NCBI GenBank assembly: GCA_003139545.1
Contig: PLJC01000026.1
Span: 62,001-126,000 of the forward strand
Length of the DNA: 64,000 nucleotides
Origin: Actinomycetota bacterium
Lineage (GTDB): Bacteria > Actinomycetota > Thermoleophilia > Gaiellales > Gaiellaceae
Reading direction: 5' to 3'
Shown: positions 1 to 7,972 of the stretch, piece after piece
How the letters are laid out: every line of letters starts with the position of its first letter
Position numbering within the stretch: position 1 is the first letter of the stretch
Made by a program: the position numbers and the translations under genes
The notes under the pieces: generated by a model
What the model was told of the DNA's origin: nothing
Databases searched by the model: none
The model's input: the letters and a program-made list of their open reading frames with translations, nothing else

Positions 1-669
1 ATGCTGTTCGAGCAGTTCGACGCGATCACCGCTGCAGCCGACAGCGTGAGCATCTTCACGCTCTGGTCCGACGACGTCGATCAGATCTGGCTGAAGAATC
101 GCGCCGAGATCGAGGGCGAACTGCTCGGTGCGGCCGCTGCCACCGCCGACCGTCACCCGATCCCCGGCGCCGACCCCGTCAACGCCACGCCACAGCTCGG
201 GCAGCCCGGCCTCTGGTCGGACCGGCTCCCGCACTTCCGCAGTGGCTTCATGCCGAGCGCCGGCGACGAGATCCAGTCGGAATACCTCGTCGACCGGCGA
301 CACGGCCCCGGCGCCATCGAGGCGATCCTCCGCCTCGGCGACCGGATTCGCCCGTTGCTGTACATCTCGGAGATCCGCACGATCGCCGCGGACGAGCTGT
401 GGTTGAGCCCGCAGCACGGCCGTGACTCGGTCGGCATCCACTTCACGTGGAAGCGCGAGCAAGACTCCGTCGAGCGCGCACTCGCAGAGGTCGAGCGGGC
501 GCTCGAGCCGTTCGCCCCGCGGCCGCACTGGGGCAAGCTCTTCCTCGCCGACGCCGCGAAGATCGCACCGCTCTACGAACGGCTACCGGACTTCGTCGCG
601 CTGCTCGGCCGCCTCGACCCGCGCGGCGCGTTCCGGAACGCCTGGCTCGAGCGGCATCTCCTACGTTGA
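1..669 (+). CDS. Alditol (xylitol/sorbitol) oxidase, C-terminal part
   Basis: This is the C-terminal 222 residues of a vanillyl-alcohol-oxidase-family flavoenzyme that oxidises the terminal alcohol of alditols with O2. The 5-prime part lies outside the window, so the ATG at base 1 is probably an internal methionine. In the Streptomyces coelicolor AldO structure the substrate is held by Glu320, Arg322, His343, Thr345 and Lys375. The same arrangement is readable here as SEIRTI, GIHFTW and HWGKLF. Length and order fit the second half of a roughly 420-residue AldO. Its stop codon overlaps the stop of the opposing epimerase gene by 9 nt. An L-gulonolactone/arabinonolactone oxidase is the alternative, but the substrate residues favour AldO. 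Confidence 0.85.
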   Translation: MLFEQFDAITAAADSVSIFTLWSDDVDQIWLKNRAEIEGELLGAAAATADRHPIPGADPVNATPQLGQPGLWSDRLPHFRSGFMPSAGDEIQSEYLVDRRHGPGAIEAILRLGDRIRPLLYISEIRTIAADELWLSPQHGRDSVGIHFTWKREQDSVERALAEVERALEPFAPRPHWGKLFLADAAKIAPLYERLPDFVALLGRLDPRGAFRNAWLERHLLR

Positions 670-1635
670 GCGGGCGATGATCCGGTCGAGCAGGGCGTCG
701 CGCTCCGCGTCGACCGTCTTCCGTGCTGAGTCTGCGTCGAACCAGGCGAGCGACCGCTCGATCCCGTCGGCGAACGACAAAGTCGCCTCGAAGCCCGGCA
801 CGAAGCGCTTCAGCTTGGCGTTGTCGAACACGAGCGAGTGGCGCTTGTCGCAGAGGAGCTCCTTGCCGAGGCCCGGGTCGACGGCGGCGATTGTCTCGGA
901 CGGAATGTGCACGATGTCCGGCTCGAGGCCCGCGGCCGCGGCGATCATCTCCGTGATCTGATCCCACGTCAGCGCGAAGTCCGACGTGAGGTGGAAGCTC
1001 TCGCCGACGGCCGCCGCGTTCCCGAGCAGCCCGGCGAGCGCGCGCGCGAAGTCGGTGTTGTGTGTCAACGTCCAGAGCGAGGTGCCGTCGTCGTGCACGA
1101 TCACCTGCTTCCCGCGCCGCATCCGGTCGACGATCGTGTAGCCCTCCCCGTCGACGGCCGTGGGAATGCGTGTCTCGCCGTAGGTGTGTGCCGGTCGCAC
1201 GATCGTCGACGGGAAACCCGTTTCGCGGCGGAGAAGGTCCTCGCAGGCGATCTTGTCGGTCGCGTACTGCCAGCCCGGGTTGCCGAGCGGCGCATCTTCG
1301 ACCAGCGGGTAGAACGGCGACGGCTGTTGGTAGACGCTCGCCGAGCTGATGAACAGGTACTGGGAGACGATTCCCGCGAAGAGCTCGATGTCCGTCGCGA
1401 CATGCTCGGGCGTGAACGCGATCCAGTCGATGATGACGTCGAAGCGCTCATTGCGCAGCGCAGCCGCAACGGCCGGCCGGTCGCGAATGTCGGCATGGAT
1501 CGAACGCACGTCACCAGGGGTGTCGCTCAGTCCGCGGTTGAGCAGCGTGAGGTCAACGCCGCGCTCCGCGAGGAGCTGCGTCACCGCGCGCGAGATGTTG
1601 CCGGTGCCGCCGATCGAGAGTACGCGCACGTCCAT
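661..1635 (-). CDS. NAD-dependent epimerase/dehydratase family protein
   Basis: A 324-residue extended short-chain dehydrogenase. The N-terminus carries the Rossmann glycine motif SIGGTGNIS, the central serine region is ISSASVYQ, and the catalytic Tyr-x3-Lys is YATDK, so it should act on a nucleotide sugar or another NAD(P)-linked substrate; the substrate cannot be read. The start is the ATG at 1635, placed just ahead of the first beta strand; the open frame runs further upstream but across the divergent aldo/keto reductase gene. It is divergent from that reductase and convergent with the alditol oxidase. Confidence 0.85.
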   Translation of the reverse strand: MDVRVLSIGGTGNISRAVTQLLAERGVDLTLLNRGLSDTPGDVRSIHADIRDRPAVAAALRNERFDVIIDWIAFTPEHVATDIELFAGIVSQYLFISSASVYQQPSPFYPLVEDAPLGNPGWQYATDKIACEDLLRRETGFPSTIVRPAHTYGETRIPTAVDGEGYTIVDRMRRGKQVIVHDDGTSLWTLTHNTDFARALAGLLGNAAAVGESFHLTSDFALTWDQITEMIAAAAGLEPDIVHIPSETIAAVDPGLGKELLCDKRHSLVFDNAKLKRFVPGFEATLSFADGIERSLAWFDADSARKTVDAERDALLDRIIARST

Positions 1636-1661
1636 GACGCTACCGGCGTCGGGTAAACCAC

Positions 1662-1667
1662 TAAGGT
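1662..1667 (+). promoter_or_regulatory. Leaderless -10 box TAAGGT
   Basis: TAAGGT lies 7 nt before the ATG at 1675, so transcription should begin at or next to the start codon. No Shine-Dalgarno sequence is visible. The same geometry recurs at many starts in this window. Confidence 0.5.
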
Positions 1668-1674
1668 CTAGGGC

Positions 1675-2523
1675 ATGAGCGCAGTTCCGAAGATCGACCT
1701 CAACGACGGCCACTCGATTCCCCAGCTCGGCTTCGGCGTATTCCAGGTGCCCCCGCCCGATACCGAAGCGGCGACTACAACGGCGCTCGGCGCCGGCTAC
1801 CGCCACATCGACACCGCCGAGATGTACGGCAACGAAGGCGGAGTCGGGGACGCGGTGCGCGCGGCCGGCCTCCATCGGTCGGAGGTCTACGTCACGAGCA
1901 AGCTGAACAATGGCTTCCACGAGCCCGACGCTGCGCGGCGCGCTTTCGACGAGACGCTCGCGACGCTCGGCTTCGACTACGTCGACCTGTTCCTCATCCA
2001 CTGGCCCCTGCCGACGCTCTACGACGGCGACTTCGTGTCGACGTGGAAGACGCTCGAGGAGTTCAAGCAGGACGGCCGGGCGCGGTCGATCGGCGTCTCG
2101 AACTTCCAGGTTCCGCATCTCGAGCGCCTCGCCGCCGAAGGGGACGTGGTGCCTGCCGTGAACCAGGTCGAGCTCCACCCGTACTTCCAGAACCGGGAGG
2201 TCGACGAGTACGGCAAGGCGCACGGGATCGTGACCGAGGCCTGGGCGCCGATCGCGCAGGGCAAAGTGCTCGGTGACCCAACGCTGACCGAGATCGCCGG
2301 CCGCATCGGCAAATCGGTAGCGCAAGTCGTCCTCCGCTGGCACATCCAGCATGGGAACGTCGTCTTCCCGAAGTCGGTGACGCCCGAGCGGATCCGCGAG
2401 AACATCCAGATCTTCGACTTCGAGCTCGAGCCCGCCGACGTCGCGACGATCGATGGGCTCGACCGCGGCGAGGCCGGCCGCGACGGCCCCAACCCTGACG
2501 CGTTCGCTTACGTCCCAGGTTGA
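1675..2523 (+). CDS. Aldo/keto reductase (2,5-diketogluconate reductase type)
   Basis: A 282-residue NADPH-dependent carbonyl reductase of the AKR5-like group. The four catalytic residues are visible: Asp and Tyr in DTAEMYGN, Lys in VTSKLNN and His in LIHWPLP. The signatures GVSNF and NQVELHP and the cofactor-binding FPKS stretch are all present. It is full length for the family (about 275-285 residues). The ATG at 1675 is supported by a -10 box 7 nt upstream. Its last 71 nt overlap the longest reading of the following hydrolase. Physiological substrates are probably aldehydes or keto-sugars. Confidence 0.93.
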   Translation: MSAVPKIDLNDGHSIPQLGFGVFQVPPPDTEAATTTALGAGYRHIDTAEMYGNEGGVGDAVRAAGLHRSEVYVTSKLNNGFHEPDAARRAFDETLATLGFDYVDLFLIHWPLPTLYDGDFVSTWKTLEEFKQDGRARSIGVSNFQVPHLERLAAEGDVVPAVNQVELHPYFQNREVDEYGKAHGIVTEAWAPIAQGKVLGDPTLTEIAGRIGKSVAQVVLRWHIQHGNVVFPKSVTPERIRENIQIFDFELEPADVATIDGLDRGEAGRDGPNPDAFAYVPG

Positions 2524-3094
2524 GACTCCGGGCGGCCCGGCTCGGGTCCACCTGCATGCCGCCAAGCCTGCGCGCTTGGCGCTCGTACTCGGCCACGGTG
2601 CGGGCGGCGGCGTCGCGGCGCCTGATCTCGTAGTCGCAACCGAAACCGCTCTCGCCGCCGGCGTGACGGTCGCGCTGGTCGAGCAGCCCTACCGCATCGC
2701 CGGGCGCCGCTCTCCGCCGCCGGCACCTCGGCTCGACGAGGCGTGGATCGCCGTCGTGAAGCAACTGGCGGCCGGCCCGCTCGCCGGGCTGCCACTCCTC
2801 GTCGGCGGCCGCTCCTCGGGGGCGCGCGTCGCGTGCCGCACCGCCGACGCGACCGGCGCGCGCGGCGTGCTGTGCCTTGCGTTTCCGCTGATCGCGCCGA
2901 GCGGAGCAAGCCGGCTCGCCGAGCTCGACGCGGTTCGTGTTCCGACACTCGTCGTCCAGGGAACGCGCGACCGGTTCGGGATGCCGCCCTCCGGGCCGCA
3001 GCGCGCCGTCGTGGAAGTCTCGGCCGACCACGCGCTCAAGTCCGACCGTGCGGCAATCGCCGCGGCAATCGCAGGTTGGCTCGCCGCGCGGTAG
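2453..3094 (+). CDS. Alpha/beta hydrolase, dienelactone-hydrolase/KANL3-Tex30-like
   Basis: A compact alpha/beta hydrolase of about 190-213 residues. The oxyanion loop reads LGHGAGGG, the nucleophile elbow GGRSSGAR, the acid is the Asp in GTRDRFG, and the histidine lies in SADHALK; this order matches the Tex30/KANL3-type family. The start is uncertain: the ATG at 2453 lies inside the preceding reductase gene and gives a 71-nt overlap, and no closer ATG, GTG or TTG is in frame before the hydrolase core. Translational coupling to the reductase is likely. Substrate unknown. Confidence 0.75.
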   Translation: MGSTAARPAATAPTLTRSLTSQVETPGGPARVHLHAAKPARLALVLGHGAGGGVAAPDLVVATETALAAGVTVALVEQPYRIAGRRSPPPAPRLDEAWIAVVKQLAAGPLAGLPLLVGGRSSGARVACRTADATGARGVLCLAFPLIAPSGASRLAELDAVRVPTLVVQGTRDRFGMPPSGPQRAVVEVSADHALKSDRAAIAAAIAGWLAAR

Positions 3095-3163
3095 CTGCCC
3101 TTCTTGCACCGACGCGCAGGAGCGTGTCGGCCACGTGCGGCCGCTCTCCACATGAGCCCGCAC

Positions 3164-3169
3164 TAGGGT
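3164..3169 (+). promoter_or_regulatory. -10-like box TAGGGT before the potassium transporter
   Basis: TAGGGT stands 1 nt before the first ATG (3171) and 10 nt before a second in-frame ATG (3180). A transcript starting 6-7 nt downstream would exclude the first ATG, so translation may begin at 3180. Confidence 0.35.
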
Positions 3170-3170
3170 C

Positions 3171-5000
3171 ATGGAACTCATGAGCTCGACATCAAGCCGC
3201 CGGGCGAGGCGTTCCCCGACGAAGCGTCTTCGGCCAGGGGAGAACGGCAAGGACTACCTCGGCACCTTGCAGGGACTGGCGGCCCTCTCGCTCGACGCGC
3301 TCAGCTCCGTCGCGTACGGGCCCGAAGCGATGGTGCTGGTGCTGGTCGCGGCCGGCGTCAGCGCGGTGCACTTCACGCTGCCATTGACGATCGCGATCAC
3401 CGTTCTCCTCGCGGTGCTCGTCGTCAGCTACCGCCAGGTGATCGCCGTCCACCCGGACGGCGGCGGCGCCTACGCCGTCGCCAAGGCCTCGCTCGGACGC
3501 CGACTCAGCCTGCTGGCCGCGGCATCACTGGTCGTCGACTACGTGCTCACCGTCGCCGTGTCGCTCGCAGCCGGGGCCGCGTCGCTCATCTCGACGTTCC
3601 CGTCGCTCGGCAGCCACCCGCTGCTCTACTCCCTCGCTGGCCTCGCCTTCCTCGCGGCCGTGAACCTGCGTGGAATCGTCGAAAGCGCCCGCGCCTTGAT
3701 CCTGCCAACGGCGCTTTTCATCGTCGGGATCGGCGCGGTGATCGTCGCCGGCCTGGCCCGCGCGCGGCCGGAGCACGTGATCGGACACGGCCTGCCTCTC
3801 CACGCAAGCGAGGCCGTCGGCGTGATCTTGCTCTTGAAGGCGTTCGCTGCGGGCTGCAGCGCGCTCACCGGAGTCGAGGCAATCGCGAACGCCGTGCCGA
3901 CGTTTCGCGAGCCGCGCGTCAAGCGCGCGCAGAGAACCGAGCTTCTACTCGGCGTTCTGCTGGCCGCGATGCTGCTCGGCCTCGCGATCGTGATCCATCG
4001 CTTCCACGTCGTTCCTCGAGGCGGCGTGACACTGCTCGCCCAGCTCACGGCCGCCGCGCTCGGAACCGGTCTCGGCTTCCACCTCGTCGGAATCGCGGTG
4101 ACGATCGTGCTTCTGCTCGCCGCGAACACCTCCTATGGCGGCCTGCCCGTGCTGATGAGCCGGCTCAGCCACGACAACCGGCTCCCCCATCTCTTCTCGC
4201 TACGCGCCGAGCACCAGGTCTACCGCTACGGCGTCGCGGCGCTCACGCTCGCCGCCGCCGCCTTGCTCGTCGTCGTGCGCGGCGATACGCAACGGCTGAT
4301 CCCGCTGTTCGCGATCGGCGTCTTCATCGGCTTCACGATCAGCCAGACCGGGCTCGTTCGCCACTGGGCGAGAGAACGCACGCGCAACTGGCGGACCCGC
4401 GCCGCCGTGAACGGATTCGGCGCCCTCCTTACGGCCACTGCGACCGTCATCTTCCTCGTCGCCAAGTTCACCGAAGGTGCATGGATCGTCGTCGTCATCG
4501 TGCCGCTGCTGATCCTGCTCTTCAACCGGATCGAGTCCTACTACGACTACGTCGCCGACGAGCTCGCGCTCGGACAGATTCCGCCACCGCCTCTTGAAGG
4601 ACGCAGCCTCGTCATCGTCCCCGTGAACGGTGTCTCCAAGATCACCTACGAAGCGCTCTCCGCCGCCAAGTCGCTCGGCGACGCGGTCGTAGCGGTCAGC
4701 GTCCAATACGACGACGAGTCTGCCCGCGCCCTTCGCTCACAGTGGCGAGCGTGGGAGTGCGGAGTCCACCTCGACATCCTCACACCAACCCGCCGCGACC
4801 TGCTCGAACCCATCGCCGACTACGTCAACAACGCTGTCCGAGACAGCGACCGGCGCGTCGCCGTGCTCATCCCCGAAGTCGAGCCGCGCCGCCGCCGACA
4901 CCAGATCCTGCAAAACCAACGCGGAATCCTGCTCGCCGCCGTCCTCCGCAGTCGCACCGACGCTGTCATCTGCATCCTCCCCTACCGGCTCCACGACTGA
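3171..5000 (+). CDS. KimA-like (YdaO-type) APC-superfamily potassium/amino acid transporter
   Basis: A 609-residue integral membrane transporter with about 12 hydrophobic segments between residues 35 and 455, then a cytosolic domain of roughly 150 residues. The conserved start of the core (LGTLQGLAALSLDALSSVAYG), here beginning near residue 31, and the block HPDGGGAYAVAK are typical of the KUP-related KimA/YdaO proteins, which import K+ by proton symport. The C-terminal domain after residue 470 resembles the dimerisation domain of KimA. An amino-acid permease role cannot be excluded. The second ATG at 3180 may be the true start, removing three residues. A WYL-domain regulator follows 49 bp downstream. 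Confidence 0.8.
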   Translation: MELMSSTSSRRARRSPTKRLRPGENGKDYLGTLQGLAALSLDALSSVAYGPEAMVLVLVAAGVSAVHFTLPLTIAITVLLAVLVVSYRQVIAVHPDGGGAYAVAKASLGRRLSLLAAASLVVDYVLTVAVSLAAGAASLISTFPSLGSHPLLYSLAGLAFLAAVNLRGIVESARALILPTALFIVGIGAVIVAGLARARPEHVIGHGLPLHASEAVGVILLLKAFAAGCSALTGVEAIANAVPTFREPRVKRAQRTELLLGVLLAAMLLGLAIVIHRFHVVPRGGVTLLAQLTAAALGTGLGFHLVGIAVTIVLLLAANTSYGGLPVLMSRLSHDNRLPHLFSLRAEHQVYRYGVAALTLAAAALLVVVRGDTQRLIPLFAIGVFIGFTISQTGLVRHWARERTRNWRTRAAVNGFGALLTATATVIFLVAKFTEGAWIVVVIVPLLILLFNRIESYYDYVADELALGQIPPPPLEGRSLVIVPVNGVSKITYEALSAAKSLGDAVVAVSVQYDDESARALRSQWRAWECGVHLDILTPTRRDLLEPIADYVNNAVRDSDRRVAVLIPEVEPRRRRHQILQNQRGILLAAVLRSRTDAVICILPYRLHD

Positions 5001-5048
5001 CGCCGCAAGAGGCGAACCCGTACGCGAAGCAGCCGAGCGGCACGCAGG

Positions 5049-5978
5049 GTGGGAGGGCACCTGCTCGCGTTTCTCGAGCTCCTGCACGCCCGCCGCGTCG
5101 TCGACGGCCCGACGGCAGCCGCTGAGCTCGGCGTGAGCGAGCGCACGATCCGCCGCTACGCGGTCGCTCTGCAGGACCTTGGCATCTCGGTCGAGGGCCA
5201 GCCTGGCGTCGGCGGCGGATACCGGCTCCGCGCCGGCGCGCGCTTGTCCCCGTTGATGCTCTCAGATGAGGAAGCCGCCGCCACCGTTTACGGACTGATG
5301 CTGGCGGCGCAACGCAACCTCAGCGGGTCCGTCGGAGCTCTCGCCAAGATCGCCCGCGTCCTGCCCGAGCCGCTAACCCGCCGAGTCGACCGCCTGCGAG
5401 GCGAGGTGGTCCTTTCAGGGGAACCACAACCACCAGCCGCATCGAGTGAGACGCTGCTCCTCATCGCCGAGGCAGTCCGTCGGCGACGCTCCCTCACCAT
5501 CGACTACACCCGCCGCGATGGAACCTCCGGCGTCCGCGAGATCGACCCTCTCGGTCTCGTCGCCCGTCAAGGTCGTTGGTATGTGCCCGCGCGCGACCGC
5601 AGCTCAAACGAGTTGCGCACCTTCCGAGCCGATCGCATCTCAACTGCCACGCTCGCAGGCCCAGCCGAGCCCGCAGAGCCGGACTTCGACCCGGATGCAT
5701 ACGTCCTCGGCATGCTCGCCCGCCTCCCGTGGGCGTGGGAAATCGAAGTTCTGTTCGATGCAACCGTCGACGCAGTCTCCACACGCATCTCGCCGACGAT
5801 CGCCAAGCTGTCGGCCGAAGGGGACCGCACTCAGCTCATCATGCGTGCCGACTCCCTGGAATGGGCAGTCGGCTTGCTTGCTGGGCTCGGGGCCAAATTC
5901 GATATCAGACGACCGGACGAACTCCGCGACCACGTAGCGGCGCTGGCAAGACGGCTCAACACGAGCGCGGAACGCTGA
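5049..5978 (+). CDS. WYL-domain transcriptional regulator (DeoR/YafY type)
   Basis: A 309-residue regulator. Residues 1-60 form a winged helix-turn-helix (AAELGVSERTIRRYAVAL), and a WYL domain follows with the block GRWYVPARD near residue 178. The far C-terminal WCX segment is present. WYL proteins bind small ligands or nucleic acid and control accessory functions. The GTG at 5049 is the only start that keeps the helix-turn-helix intact with a short N-terminus. It lies just downstream of the KimA-like transporter on the same strand, but its target is not known. Confidence 0.85.
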   Translation: MGGHLLAFLELLHARRVVDGPTAAAELGVSERTIRRYAVALQDLGISVEGQPGVGGGYRLRAGARLSPLMLSDEEAAATVYGLMLAAQRNLSGSVGALAKIARVLPEPLTRRVDRLRGEVVLSGEPQPPAASSETLLLIAEAVRRRRSLTIDYTRRDGTSGVREIDPLGLVARQGRWYVPARDRSSNELRTFRADRISTATLAGPAEPAEPDFDPDAYVLGMLARLPWAWEIEVLFDATVDAVSTRISPTIAKLSAEGDRTQLIMRADSLEWAVGLLAGLGAKFDIRRPDELRDHVAALARRLNTSAER

Positions 5979-6101
5979 GCGACACAACCAGATTCACTGA
6001 CACGGTGGAACTCGAAGCAAACCACACACTCTCCCGAGCCCGACGGGTAGCGCCCGGCGCCGCGGAGCGACTGGCCCGTTCGTTAGCCTGGCGGAGTTCA
6101 G

Positions 6102-6848
6102 ATGCGCGTAGCGGCCCTCGCAGGCGCCGTGTTGGCGCTCTTCGGCTCCACCTCCGCTGCGGGAGCCGCGCGCTTCGTCGTGAGCTACGTCGGGTCGGGC
6201 AGCTATCGCACGATCTACCACTCCGAGCCGCCGAACCCCGGTGGCGCACACGACACGAACGACGCGCACGATTCGAGCACGCAACGCTGGAACCTCACGT
6301 TCAGCGAGCCGCTCTCGGTCACGGGCGCGCGTCGGACGCGCGCACTAAGCGGCGCTACCGGAAGCGAGTGGGCAACCGGTCAGATCTCGCACTCGCATGT
6401 CGACGGGCTGTTCGCCGCCGACGACGCGCACCTGTCGTGCCACGTCCGATCGCAGACGAAGCCGGCGGCTCGGCTCAATGTCTCGATTCGCGCCGGCTAC
6501 GTCGGCAACTCCGTGACCATCGTCGTCGGCAACCCGGTAGCCGATGCCCTCGCACTCTTGCCCACCGCCTGTCCGGGTCAGGGTGACAGCCTCGACGGTC
6601 TTCTCGACTCCTACTACGCGCCCGGTTTCAGCTTCGCCACGGGTTACGGCCCCGCCGTCTGGTTCCAGACGGCGAAGGTCGTCATTCCCGTGGCCGCGCT
6701 CGAGCGCCGGTCGTCGTTCTCCGTGAAGGTGCGGTCGACGGCTGCGAACGCGCCGCCCACGGACTGCGCCGTTCGCGAGCCGGCGATCGAGCGCTGCTCA
6801 ACCGGCGGTGCGTGGGCAGGCGTGCTGTCGTTCCGCGAGCATCACTGA
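6102..6848 (+). CDS. Secreted protein of unknown function
   Basis: A 248-residue exported protein. The first 22 residues form a signal peptide ending AAGAA, and the mature part contains four cysteines. No catalytic motif was recognised; the alternation of short hydrophobic strands suggests a beta-rich extracytoplasmic fold. A TAGCCT box at about 6086 and the purine-rich GGCGGAG before the ATG would give a short leader. Its stop codon lies within a perfect hairpin shared with the opposing secreted protein. Confidence 0.65.
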   Translation: MRVAALAGAVLALFGSTSAAGAARFVVSYVGSGSYRTIYHSEPPNPGGAHDTNDAHDSSTQRWNLTFSEPLSVTGARRTRALSGATGSEWATGQISHSHVDGLFAADDAHLSCHVRSQTKPAARLNVSIRAGYVGNSVTIVVGNPVADALALLPTACPGQGDSLDGLLDSYYAPGFSFATGYGPAVWFQTAKVVIPVAALERRSSFSVKVRSTAANAPPTDCAVREPAIERCSTGGAWAGVLSFREHH

Positions 6849-6863
6849 CGCGTCGTCAGTGAT
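6841..6863. terminator. Perfect hairpin containing both stop codons of convergent genes
   Basis: ATCACTGACG and CGTCAGTGAT form a perfect 10-bp stem around a CGT loop. The TGA of the upstream plus-strand gene (6846-6848) and the TGA of the minus-strand gene (6856-6858) sit in opposite arms. It is symmetric, so it can fold in both transcripts. There is no U-tract, so any terminator activity would be of the tract-less actinobacterial kind. Confidence 0.6.
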
Positions 6864-7755
6864 GTGCCTTCGTCGAGGTCGGTACCCCGTCGGTGGTGTT
6901 GCCCGCGAGCTCGTTGTCTGCGAACGAGACGATCTTCCCGGTGACGACGACCTTCAGCCCGGTCGTGTTGCCCGACACCGTGTCGCCGGAGATGTTGTTG
7001 GTGGCGAGCGCACCGACCGACTCGACGCCGACGGAGTTCCCGAACAGGTCTGAGCGCGCGGTCAGCACCATCGCCGTTCGCCCCGTACCGGTCGAGTTCA
7101 TCCCGCAGTTCGTGCTGAAGTTCGGGCTCGCCGCCAGCCCGAACGCGCCGGCCACGACGCCGCACGTGTTTCCGTCGATCTCGTCCTGCCGAAGCGTCGC
7201 CGACACCGTGGTCGCGCCGGCCTGCGGGGCGATGGCCACGCCATCACCGTTGTTGTCGTAGATCTCCGAGCTCTGAACGAGCAGCCTCGCGCCCGGGTTC
7301 GTCGGCTCGAAGTCCACTCCGTTCAGCGTGAATCCGTAGATGCGAGAGAGCTCGATGCGCACAGATGCCGCGCTCAACACCTGGACGCCGTTCAGGCCGG
7401 TGCTGAGGCCGTTGATGTCGAGCCCACGCAACGTCACGTGACCGGTCGAACCAGCGTTGATGGTGATCCCGTTGGTGCCGCTGACGAGCACTCCGCCGGT
7501 CACGCCGTCAGCGTTGATCGTGACCGACTGCGTGATCGTGACGGCACCGAAGCCGCCCGGGTCGAGGACATCGATTTCTCCGCCCACGGCCGTCTTCGAA
7601 ATCGCCCCGGCAAACGTCTTGCAGGGAGCGGTCCGGCTGCATGGATTCGCGTCGTCGCCGACTCCGGAGACCCAGGTGCGCGTCGCCTGCGCCAATGCCG
7701 AGCTCGGGAACGCAGCCGCAAAGGCGACCACGAGAACGATGAGGGTTCTACGCAC
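6856..7755 (-). CDS. Secreted right-handed parallel beta-helix protein
   Basis: A 299-residue exported protein with a signal peptide ending SALAQA near residue 23. The segment NPCSRTAPCKTFAGAI is the usual entry to DUF1565/pectate-lyase-like beta-helices, followed by repeated turns with stacked hydrophobic and Asn residues (VTLRGLDING, VRIELSRIYG, LLVQSSEIYD). These folds are found in polysaccharide lyases and in structural surface proteins; no lyase active site is evident. A TAGGAT box stands 12 nt before the GTG start. It converges on another secreted protein. Confidence 0.75.
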   Translation of the reverse strand: MRRTLIVLVVAFAAAFPSSALAQATRTWVSGVGDDANPCSRTAPCKTFAGAISKTAVGGEIDVLDPGGFGAVTITQSVTINADGVTGGVLVSGTNGITINAGSTGHVTLRGLDINGLSTGLNGVQVLSAASVRIELSRIYGFTLNGVDFEPTNPGARLLVQSSEIYDNNGDGVAIAPQAGATTVSATLRQDEIDGNTCGVVAGAFGLAASPNFSTNCGMNSTGTGRTAMVLTARSDLFGNSVGVESVGALATNNISGDTVSGNTTGLKVVVTGKIVSFADNELAGNTTDGVPTSTKAHH

Positions 7756-7972
7756 GGGAGACTCGGCATCCTAGACCCCTCTCTCGCCAAGTGCAACGCC
7801 CCAGCGGCAGGTCATCGTCACGAGTCCGCCCTGTTCGAGGCGCTCACCCTGGGCGTGATGGATGCTTCCGCGCGACCGGTTACGGCGCGGGTCCAGGTTT
7901 GTCTGCATCTCGTCGATAGCACCAAGTGAAGGCCCGGGGGGCCGCCTTTCGACGAAGGAGCAATCGCGGCCC

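Noticed and set aside
3095..3170. A c-di-AMP (ydaO) riboswitch before the KimA-like gene
   Set aside because: The gap is only 76 bp and none of the conserved ydaO core elements could be found; a -10 box sits next to the start.
7929..7948. GC-rich hairpin AAGGC...GCCTT upstream of the histidine kinase
   Set aside because: The inner bases do not pair well and there is no T-run; AAGGAG for the kinase lies just downstream, so it is likely chance.
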